Source of the DNA: Zymoseptoria tritici IPO323
Lineage: Eukaryota; Ascomycota; Dothideomycetes; Mycosphaerellales; Mycosphaerellaceae
NCBI RefSeq assembly: GCF_000219625.1
Contig: NC_018218.1
Span: 3,162,001 to 3,226,000 of the forward strand
Direction of reading: 5' to 3'
Length of the DNA stretch: 64,000 nucleotides
Shown: positions 53,437-61,956 of the stretch, piece by piece
Layout: the number at the start of each line of letters is the position of its first letter
Position numbering within the stretch: position 1 is the first letter of the stretch
Notes under the pieces: generated by a model
Told to the model about the DNA's origin: nothing
Databases searched by the model: none
The model's input: only the letters and a program-made list of their open reading frames with translations
Program-made: the position numbers and the translations under genes

Positions 53437-54309
53437 CGTCGTCGGTCGCGAAGGTGACGACAGGAGACCGTTCACGGTGGCGCTGGTCGAGAGCTTTTTC
53501 GTGGACCAAGGCAACATTTGAGAAACGGAAGGAGTGACGTTGCGCAAGCAAGCCGATCAACGTTGTTTGCTGCGGCATGATGGCTAGTGCGACCGGTACT
53601 TGACAGCTCTTTCATGGATCGTGCGGGAGAAAGGTGGGGATAAGGCGAAACGAAGCGAAAGAACAGACCAGACATTAATGAAACGATGGAGTCGCAGATC
53701 AGGATCCTCGAGCGATTCCAGACATGAAACGCCTTGAGAGAAGCTGGAACATCCCTGTCATTCGGTCTAATCACAACCCGTCGTGATATGAGCATGTGGT
53801 ATCGCCGTGCGAGTGTGATGATTGGAAGTGATTATCGAGGATCTGGCTCGATCAGTAAGTAAGTCGAGCGAACGCTTGACGCGGGCGCGCGTAAAGGGCA
53901 GAGAGGGGTAGTCGACACGGGTTTCCTGGCAGTCTCCCGGCTTCTCCTGATAAGGAAGTTGAGTGAGTGTCGACTTCGCCTTGCATTCTTATACTTTGCA
54001 GCGACCTGCTTCGAATGGGAGGGCAGGGAATTTCCTTCTATTACTTGGTCTTGGCTGAGCTGGACCCGGACAATCGCTGGACCGTGGCTTCCATTACTGG
54101 GAGGACGTCTTAATTTTGAGATTGGAAGAGCTGTTCAAGTCAGCGCCCGAGGTATCATCCCTGGAGCTGGAGCTGGAGCTGTCACTCTCAGTCTCACTAG
54201 TGCAAATAGATGTGGTCGGAGAGTCTGAAGAGCTGGTGTTCTAGTCAGCGATCAAGACTGCTGCCTTGGTGCATCTATATTCGTAAATCATCAGAGAATT
54301 GCCTCGAAG
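53437..54309. other. Intergenic spacer with a (GGAGCT)3 repeat
   Basis: About 0.87 kb. Contains three perfect GGAGCT units at 54163-54180. No supported gene. Confidence 0.45.
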
Positions 54310-56661
54310 CTACCTACTCCAGCCGAACAGTCCGCCGAACGGCGTCGCTTCCAGCCAGGACATGGGAGTTGAGTATCTCGACGACGGCGGTGGCAGAACA
54401 GGAATGGCATGCACCATGACCGCTGGCTGGGTGAATCCGAAGAAGTCCTGCACGTCCATCCAATTCTTCACCACCCAGTATGCCACAGCACCCACCAGTC
54501 CGCAACCGCCCACAATCTGCAGCGCGAAGAAACCTCTCCTGCGAAATGCCTGGGCGAACGAAAGCACGCCGAGGGGGTCGCGAGGGTCAATGACGCCGAG
54601 GTCGCCGCCAAGACGACCGCGAGGCGGACGCTGGCCTTCCTTGGTAGTGACCATAGCGTGAGCATTACCGTCATCGCTGGCGTTCCATTCTGCGGGAGGA
54701 TTGGTGTACATATGCTGGTATCGACGGCGCTCATTGTTCAGGCTGCGCTGCAAGTCTTGTGCCCATTTTGCGAGTCTCACCTGACGGAAAGGCTCTGTAC
54801 CTTGTGCTTCCTCGTTGTACTTGGCAAGCGCAAAAGTGGAGGTGCCAATGACGGCTCCGGAGAGCGCCGAGTTGTCTGATATGGCCGGAGATGCAGATCG
54901 ATAGTAGCTAGACGATGAGTGTGGCACGAGAACCTTGCTTGGATCTTCTACGCAGCTGCCTGAGCTGGTGACTTCTGTTGTCTGGTATCCGAGCTGTGGC
55001 GATTGCAGCATAGCCTGTTTGCGGAAGTCGATATGGTAGCCGAGATTCTCCTGTCGCCACAGCAGGAACTTTGCGGCTGACAGGTGTCGCAGTCGAGCCA
55101 CGTTCTCGGACGACAACAAGCAGTCGACAACTCTAGAAAGTTCGCTAGGAACCAGTGGTGGCATGTATTCTGAGGACATAAGGATGCTGGCATCAATGAC
55201 ATCTGTGTCGTCACCATATGCTGAAGACACGGCAAATGGTTCCTGATCCGGCTGTTCGCTGAGCTCACTAAGATGGTAAGGCTCTGCTTTGATAGATCTC
55301 AGCGTGTCGTTGATTTGTTCTTTTCGCAGCTTCAGCGCTTCAAAGGAGACTGTGTCCGCTCGTCCAACTAGAGGGACAACGTTCGTCCACTTGCACAGAT
55401 GTTGCAGGAGGTCTTGATGTGCAGAGCTCAATCCAGATGGGGATGCAGCATCGGGTGTAGGATCAAACAGATAGAGCACCGCATCAATCTGAACACCGCC
55501 GTCGCCACTCAATAGACTCATCAATTCACTGTCGGTCATGCTCTCTATTCGAGCTGTGCGCTGGAGCAGGTCTTTCGTGAACTCCAGAAGTTGACGGCAG
55601 GACTGATCATCCTCAACACTAGGAGTATCGATGAAGGTCAAGTTACGCTCCAGGATCCCCTCACCAACGCTGTTCCTTCGCAGGAGCATTCTTCTGCTTT
55701 CAAAGTCTGTCCGCCATGCGGGATATTGGCGAGTTGATGCCGTGATCTCTGCGAATGTGGACTGTTCGGATCCGTCCGTTGCAAACGATGCTCCAATATT
55801 CAGAGGCGTGGCCGAATGATCAACATGCACGACATCTTCGCTGCAGCGCAGTATTGAAGTGATGAGGCTGGTCTTGCCGATGCCCTTCGATCCGACGACC
55901 ATAATCTTGGCCCTGCCCATCTGCTTTCCTTTCTCCGTAAACGGACGGCGCGTCGGCATTGCTAGGCTAGGCATGACGAGCTGTGGCGTGCGTTCGAGCA
56001 GCGAATGGTCGCCCTCATCGCCGTTCGAGGACTGCAGGGCTTGACTGCCAGTCTCGTCCTCGTCGCTCAGTCTAAAGGACTTGGGCGATGTTGAGCGGGG
56101 TGTGCTGGACGCTGCCGATCCGGGATGCGGGCTGAGTCTGGTTGGCGTGACCGGCTGGCTCATGTTGGCAGATGAGCCTGCAGATCCCCTGCGGACGCCC
56201 AAGGTGCGGGCAAATGGCTCTGGCGTCACGGGAGAAGTGGACGAGGTTTGCGAGGATGAATGATCTGAGCTAATGATCCTTTGGCCGGCTGATCTGATTG
56301 AAGGATGGACTCGGTTTGGCTTGCGTTTACGGCCTGCGGACGCCGTCCGGTCTACATTGGAAGACCGATCGGTACTTATACTATCGGTTCTTGACGGTGA
56401 TTGTTCGGTGGAGAAGGGTCTCAGAGTCTCCTCTAGACTCTGCACTCCAAACGAGCTGTCGCCCATGGCACTAGTCTGCGCCAGAGCCTCTGAGCCTCGC
56501 GATGATGTCCGCCCTCTACGTGTAGTCTGCTCCATCTCTTTCTCGGACTTCAAGAAGAACGATATTGGCGCCGAGTTGCCAGGGCCCGCGACCGATAAAG
56601 GACTGATAGCAGCTTTCTTAGCCTTCGAGGTCCCGGGCTCGACTCCACTATGGGCATTCAT
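54310..56661 (-). CDS. Septin-like P-loop GTPase with C-terminal membrane anchor
   Basis: 783 aa in one exon. Residues 1-245 are Ser/Thr/Pro-rich and probably disordered. The G domain starts at about 250 with AKIMVVGSKGIGKTSLI (P-loop, 257-265), has a G3-like FIDTPS and a G4-like GRADT. These match the septin-type G domain except that G3 is DTPS, not DTPG. A helix-rich region follows. Near the C-terminus, FFALQIVGGCGLVGAVAYWVVKNWM (about 715-740) is a single membrane segment with a short tail. Conventional septins lack a transmembrane anchor, so this belongs to a divergent fungal septin-like group of unknown role. The Ser substitution in G3 may affect hydrolysis. Confidence 0.82.
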   Translation of the reverse strand: MNAHSGVEPGTSKAKKAAISPLSVAGPGNSAPISFFLKSEKEMEQTTRRGRTSSRGSEALAQTSAMGDSSFGVQSLEETLRPFSTEQSPSRTDSISTDRSSNVDRTASAGRKRKPNRVHPSIRSAGQRIISSDHSSSQTSSTSPVTPEPFARTLGVRRGSAGSSANMSQPVTPTRLSPHPGSAASSTPRSTSPKSFRLSDEDETGSQALQSSNGDEGDHSLLERTPQLVMPSLAMPTRRPFTEKGKQMGRAKIMVVGSKGIGKTSLITSILRCSEDVVHVDHSATPLNIGASFATDGSEQSTFAEITASTRQYPAWRTDFESRRMLLRRNSVGEGILERNLTFIDTPSVEDDQSCRQLLEFTKDLLQRTARIESMTDSELMSLLSGDGGVQIDAVLYLFDPTPDAASPSGLSSAHQDLLQHLCKWTNVVPLVGRADTVSFEALKLRKEQINDTLRSIKAEPYHLSELSEQPDQEPFAVSSAYGDDTDVIDASILMSSEYMPPLVPSELSRVVDCLLSSENVARLRHLSAAKFLLWRQENLGYHIDFRKQAMLQSPQLGYQTTEVTSSGSCVEDPSKVLVPHSSSSYYRSASPAISDNSALSGAVIGTSTFALAKYNEEAQGTEPFRQVRLAKWAQDLQRSLNNERRRYQHMYTNPPAEWNASDDGNAHAMVTTKEGQRPPRGRLGGDLGVIDPRDPLGVLSFAQAFRRRGFFALQIVGGCGLVGAVAYWVVKNWMDVQDFFGFTQPAVMVHAIPVLPPPSSRYSTPMSWLEATPFGGLFGWSR

Positions 56662-58755
56662 GATGTCTGTGTGCTATTCCATAGACTGGCGTGCTCGGTT
56701 GGCTCAGCGGCCGAGGCGTTATCGCCACAGCTCTCGCCTGGAATGAGACCGTTTGTTCGAGGCGTCGTAGTGCTTGAAGTATTCTCTCCTTGTCTTGAGC
56801 ATGTACAGATCGTTACTAACGGCCTGGTGGTACACCTTTGGGCAATGTGGTCCCGTCGATAGTTGCCAGATCGCTGACCAGCTGAAGCGGGGTGCCTTGC
56901 TTGGGCGTGGTATAGATCGTGTCGAAGCGTCCAACGCTGTCGTCGTTCCCAAACTGTCCTATGTCACCGAATAGAAGATCTCAGGCCAAGGCAGACACAG
57001 CGACGCTTATGGTTATGGTTGAGAGGCAAGCAAAAGGTACATGAGACAATTAGACGAAGAGATACACATCTTTGACCAACCCAGGTGGAAGATTGGGGAG
57101 AGGTCGCCGTGATGAGCTGATCACGCGCTAAAATAGGCTGACCTTTATCTCCGCCGGCAGATCTCCCGACCATCCCTCTCTCGCATCGACACAACATTGC
57201 ACGTCTTTCTACTTCGCCTTTTCGTCACGTTTCCGGACTTACACTTACCAGATCTTTACGCGTTCGAGACGAGCAGGCCTGCACTCTTTAAAGTCCGTTT
57301 CCAGAGTTCGCCAAAGGGATCTGAAGTCCAAAATCGCAGCCTGACGATAACATCATTGCCTATTGGCCATGTGATCGATGTGAAACATTCCACTCCCCTC
57401 TGCTTTCTGCCTTTGGCACGATCACCGCAGCTTGAAGATCGCCCTGCAAGCATTGATCTATCACACAAAAGTCCACCGCGAAGTACCTGGCGCCCCCTAT
57501 CCCGGCCAGTCTTGCAGCGGCGATCGAATAGGACCTGGCGCCATCAGCCATGGCAGTATTTGCTGCGGCGATTGTCAATGTCTGTCCGTCGGCGCGGGAC
57601 ACAAGATGCCACGAGCCACGACGAGCCGCGATTATTTGCAGCATTTCGACGTCTGCACATCGATCCTTGCTCATCGATAAGGTTGCCTAAGCCATGGCCG
57701 CCTGCGCGTACACAGCATGCCACATTGCATGTTTGCCATGTGCGACCACGCCCACAAGCGACAGGGTTCATGCTGAACGAGTTGCCTTCCCGACCCCGGT
57801 AGCTGGTATGTATGAGCGACGCATAAATTCGCCGATTGGGTAGTGTTCAGGACCACCACGCGCACGTGTGCTGCGTTGCTTCCATTTCCAGTACCTTTGA
57901 GCATCTCATGTAGGAGCATCTTGGTGACATGGGCAACATTGAGAAGACATAGGCATGTCGGTCGATTCAGAGCAGCTGGTCTTCCAATGTGACATGCTGA
58001 GAGGGAATGAAAAGATCCATCAAGCGAAAGCAATTCTGCCATTCTCCATAGTTCATCGTAAGTAGCAGAGCTCGAGAGGTGTCATGTATATCGCAAATGA
58101 TCGCGGGTCAAAATGTGTCAATATCGGTAGGTTCTCGTTGCAAACACATGGTGCCAATGACGTGGTCAGAATGTAAGGTACCTAGGCGAGTTGGACGTGG
58201 AGTTGGACCCATCTCGATATCATCCCTCCCGTCCCAGACACAGATTCCAGCCTCTCTTATTTATGCCTTTTCCATCTACGAAATAACGACCACGTCCCTT
58301 CCTCTTGTAACGACAAGATACTTAGACCTACCTGTATCTTTCAGTCCCTTCTAGTTTCCAGAGAACTTACGCGTCGCAACAGTCTTCCCTCCTGACTTCA
58401 CCACGAGAGTCTCACGCCTCTTGCAGTCTTTGCCCTGGTCAACCATTCCTGCGAAACACCACAGTGCATGGTGACACAATCCGTGCCCTGTCCAACCACC
58501 TGTCTCACTCCACTTCTGCAAGATCTGCGAGAGATAACATCAACCTCTGCGACCTCATTCAAACTCCGATCAAAACGTCCGAACGGCCCTGCCGAACGAC
58601 CCCTATCTCTCGCAACGGCCGCTCCATCAAGTCCGCTCACCTCTCGTGGCCCACATCCGCTGCGAACCTTAATTCATCTCGCGTGGCAGCCACGAGTTCG
58701 CCCCACAGCGACGGACCACTTTCAACACACAAAACATCACCACCGACTAGCAATC
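56662..58755. other. Long intergenic region, no supported gene
   Basis: About 2.1 kb. The largest frame (57197-57802, plus, 201 codons) opens at TTG, is Arg/Pro/Leu-rich and overlaps equally long opposite frames, so it is not called. The promoter of the next gene is at the right end. No tRNA could be confirmed (see rejected list). Confidence 0.4.
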
Positions 58756-59300
58756 ATGGTATGTCCCTGTCGCGTCACAGCTCGTTAATGATAAGCAAAT
58801 TTTACCAGACCGCAATGCTGACCGCGACCCCGCAGAGTCGCAACGACGCTCGTTTCAGCACCTACTCGGGCGCACCATCGCTTCAGCCTTCGCTCGCACC
58901 CACTCTCGACACAACCTCCAACCGCTCCTCATCCCAGCAATACAGCTCCCGCTACAGTGAACAAGCCTTCCTCGCCCCACAGACCATTCTCGAGAAAGGC
59001 GACCGCACATTCTACGGCAACTCCGTTCGCGGCAGCACAATGTCCCTTTCCGCCTCCGATCCCAAGACAGCAGACATTCGCTCCTTCGCCGACACACTCG
59101 ACCGCATGAACGACGAGCGTGCGGACAAGCAGCGCTTCGTGATGAGCAGCAACAAGACAGAAGAGGTCAGCAAGATTGCATTGGGCGCCAAACTCGACCG
59201 AGCTCTGTCTCGACGGATGGTCGGTCAGGATGCGGTGTTCAAGCCGAAGAAGCAGCCTTTGGATGAAAAGCTGGCAATGGAAATCGCACAGGCTTCTTGA
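58756..59300 (+). CDS. Small hypothetical protein with a start-codon-only first exon
   Basis: The coding sequence appears to begin with an ATG (58756-58758) immediately followed by a GTATGT donor. A 50-nt intron ends at TTTACCAG (58808) and the second exon (58809-59300) runs 164 codons to the stop. Total 164 aa. The alternative start is the second in-frame ATG at 58815, four residues in. The product is Ser/Thr/Gln-rich N-terminally and ends in a conserved-looking basic helical part (ADIRSFADTLDRMNDERADKQRF, ALGAKLDRALSRRMVGQDAVFKPKKQPLDEKLAMEIAQAS). It is possibly a small nuclear or cytosolic factor; no family is recognised. Confidence 0.6.
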
Positions 59301-60019
59301 AGTGCGGGTAAAGAACCTCATTGGGTAGCGAGGCGTGGCAAGCAGGTGCATGGCAGTGAGCGACAAATCAGCTTGTGGGTTGCATGCGACGGTGTCATGG
59401 TGTCTTTATACCTCGATTGGGCGTCCAAGGGAATGAGAAAGGACCTGGAGCGACCGGAGCGACTGGACTCCCTTCGAGGCATACGTGGACAATACGGCAC
59501 ACGGTGTCACTGGGAACGAGGGAAATGAATGGGACCTTACGATTGGAGTTTTGGGAACTTTGTGCTTTACCTGATCTGAATTTGCTATGCTTCTGTGTCA
59601 ATCTGACAGTCAATGATGACCTCTGCGACCACTCAAGATCTCGCGCTCTCGTGGGCAAATCGCTCGACTTGTGATGTTCATCCATGTATTCCGGAATGGA
59701 AGACCCTGCTGTTTGTCTTGGATAGCTATGCAGCGCTATGAATGCTCAACTGAGATCTCCACCTCGACATGAGCTCTATGACAAGCTCTCGGTTCATTTG
59801 CACAAATCGGAGATTGAGTCCATCAAAGCTGGCAGATATTCGGTTTGCATGGATAGGACCTCGGTCCAGCTTGTGTTGAATCTGAGAAAGCATGAAGCAG
59901 TACGTACTTACACGACCTTTGCTCGATCTACTTGTATTAGTGAATAGGTAGGAGTCAAGAAAAGAAAACCACAACGTCTGACTTCACTTGCCATCCGATC
60001 AGCCCGCAAAACCACCTCA
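59301..60019. other. Intergenic between hypothetical and ABM-type genes
   Basis: About 0.7 kb. A 69-codon frame at 59738-59947 has balanced composition and a donor-like GTACGT near its end, but I could not connect it to another exon. No other feature. Confidence 0.35.
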
Positions 60020-60845
60020 ATGTCAAAAGAAATCGCCCTTCTCTGTACCCTCCACCCCTCCTCGCCCGAGAAGCAAGAACGGGTATCATAGCTCGCACCC
60101 TTCGAATAATGCCGCACAACATCGCTAACACTCAGTTACAGATCCTTTCTCTCATGCGCGCCGGCGCCCGAGAATACTACACCAAACCCTCCTCCCTCTG
60201 CACAACCTGGTCCTACTTCCTGCCCTTCCTTCCACCAAAAGCCACCTCCATCACAACACCCGTCATCGCCGGCATCGAAATCTACACTGACAAATCCGCG
60301 CTGAAAGCACAAGTCAACGATCAAGAATTCTTTCAGGCGTACCAAAAGACGGCCGAGAAGGAGGGTCTGTATAGTAAGGAAGAGCAACTGGTGGCGTGGT
60401 ATCGGACTGACGGGTTTGTGGCGAGGGAGAAGCATGCCAGGCCGTTTGGGACTTGTTTGGTTTCGTTGACGAGGTTTGTGGGGAATAGGGAGAGGGTTTT
60501 GGACGTCCTGAGGTATGTTTGATGGGTGACATTTGGGCTGGGCAATTTACTGATTGAGAACAAAGGGACTTTGTGACGTTCGTGAGAGATGAGGAACCAG
60601 ACGTGCTGACCTATGCCATTTTCACGAGACCCAAGGCCGAGAAGGAGGTGATGTTGTTTGTGAGGTACAAGGATATGAAGGCATTGAGGACGCATAGCAA
60701 GTGCCCTGAGCATGACGAAGTGGTCAAGAAGATCGTAAAGTACATCGAGAACGACATGTCGACATCGACAACGGTGTGGCAAGAGATTGAGGATAGCTTT
60801 GTGTCAACCGAAGTTGGTGGGCCGTCGAGTTCGGCGAAGTTGTGA
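60020..60845 (+). CDS. Antibiotic biosynthesis monooxygenase (ABM) fold protein
   Basis: Three exons (60020-60082, 60142-60512, 60566-60845) with a 59-nt GTATCA...TTACAG and a 53-nt GTATGT...ACAAAG intron give 237 aa. The C-terminal part (DFVTFVRDEEPDVLTYAIFTRPKAEKEVMLFVRYKDMKALRTHSKCPEHDEVV) is a dimeric alpha-beta barrel ABM unit. The N-terminal half, with IALLCTLHPSSPEKQERIL and IEIYTDKSALKAQVNDQEF, appears to be a second, more diverged barrel repeat. ABM proteins oxidise small aromatic or quinone compounds, or act as accessory folds; the substrate is not predictable. It converges with the EthD-type gene 106 bp away. Confidence 0.82.
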
Positions 60846-60951
60846 AGAGTGGGCATCGTAGCATGCATGGGACAGTTGATGTCAGGATAGTGGTGTTTCG
60901 TAGCTACACTACATCCTTCGCTATCCACAAGCACTTGAAGAGCCACTCAAT

Positions 60952-61342
60952 CTAGCTAGTGAACTGCTCCTCCCCAGACATAATCACAGGCTCCTTGTCG
61001 GAGAAGTTGGGGACGTCGCCCAGAACCTCCTTGGCCTCGGGACTGGTAGCGGCGGCTTGCCATGAAGCAGTGTCCTTGAACTCGAGGGTTGCGAGCACGG
61101 CGTAGGGAGCATCATCGCTGAGTTTGACGACCTTCCCTGTAGTACGAAGACAGTGTCAGTCGATCGTTTGCGTTCACGTTGGCGGCCTCTTGTGTTGGGA
61201 CCAGGAGCGTGGTGGGCTTACAGCTCGTGAGACCGTGCGAAGACCACTTCTTCTGCACCAAAGGCATGTGCGTGGACTTGTAGTAGTCCATGTCGAACTT
61301 GCCGCCCTGTGGGTAAACGACGGTGATGGTGGCTGGTGCCAT
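60952..61342 (-). CDS. EthD-domain protein
   Basis: Two exons (61342-61222 and 61136-60952) with an 85-nt GTAAGC...CTACAG intron (branch CTGAC) give 101 aa. The N-terminus reads ATITVVYPQGGKFDMDYYKSTHMPLVQKKW, with the YYKSTHMPLV motif typical of EthD-type dimeric alpha-beta barrel proteins. After the splice, VVKLSDDAPYAVLATLEFKDTASWQAAATSPEAKEVLGDVPNFSDKEPVIMSGE completes the fold at the usual length (about 100 aa). EthD was named from ether degradation in Gordonia/Rhodococcus; fungal homologues occur in polyketide and aromatic pathways as cyclases or decarboxylases. The function here is unassigned. Confidence 0.85.
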
Positions 61343-61956
61343 TGCAGGTGTATTCCTTGTGTTTGTTTGAATTGGTGTTTCTGTCTGCTCCCAGATCAGC
61401 TGTTATTGCAGACAAGCAGCCTCCAGAATGGACACTTACATCCTTTGACCTGTCGAGAAAGACTGCAGCTGAGTTGGCGATTCTTCCGGACCTCACGTCG
61501 GAATATATATGCTCGGGCAATGGCGCCGAGCTTGAACCTGCCCCGCCCTCCAGACCGTCACAGCCCGGCGATCCCTTGACGGCTGTGAGCAAAGGCAAGG
61601 TGGGGTCGTCGCAAAACCGCCATACACCCGACGCCAGCCTCGCATGGAAAGGTCCCGTTCGGTTCTGGTTCCTGGCACGGGAGGAGAGGTCTCCACACCT
61701 GGTCAAGGCAAGAGGGTCCACCACAGGCTACGACACCAAGAGCTCGACTCGTGTGTTGTGCTGACCTGGAAGTGCACTTTTTCCGAGGCATAGGTCGAAC
61801 CTGGCCTCATTACAGTCCTCATACACAGGTCTTTCTCTAAAAACATCCGTGCTGTCGTCTTTCCTGAAGCCTTGGGTATCTGGATTAGCAGGTAGGATCG
61901 CGTTCTCCGTGAAGTCGTGAGCTTGATCAAAAAGCGGAAAAGAATGATACCCATTT
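61343..61956. other. Spacer between EthD gene and repeat element
   Basis: About 0.6 kb of normal composition upstream of the EthD gene. The base composition changes sharply at about 61957. Confidence 0.45.

Noticed and set aside
54163..54180. (GGAGCT)3 microsatellite
   Set aside because: Simple short repeat in a spacer with no evidence of function.
56690..56775. tRNA-like sequence (GGTTGGCTCAGCGGCCGAGGCG...GTTTGTTCGAGGC)
   Set aside because: It resembles the A box of a class II tRNA, but the acceptor ends do not pair and the B-box-like GTTCGAGGC is imperfect. It also overlaps the flank of the septin-like gene.
57197..57802. 201-codon plus-strand frame
   Set aside because: Starts at TTG, Arg/Pro/His-rich, overlaps opposite frames of similar length; no sign of selection.
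59738..59947. 69-codon frame with plausible composition
   Set aside because: No second exon could be joined and no domain was seen, so it is not called as a gene.
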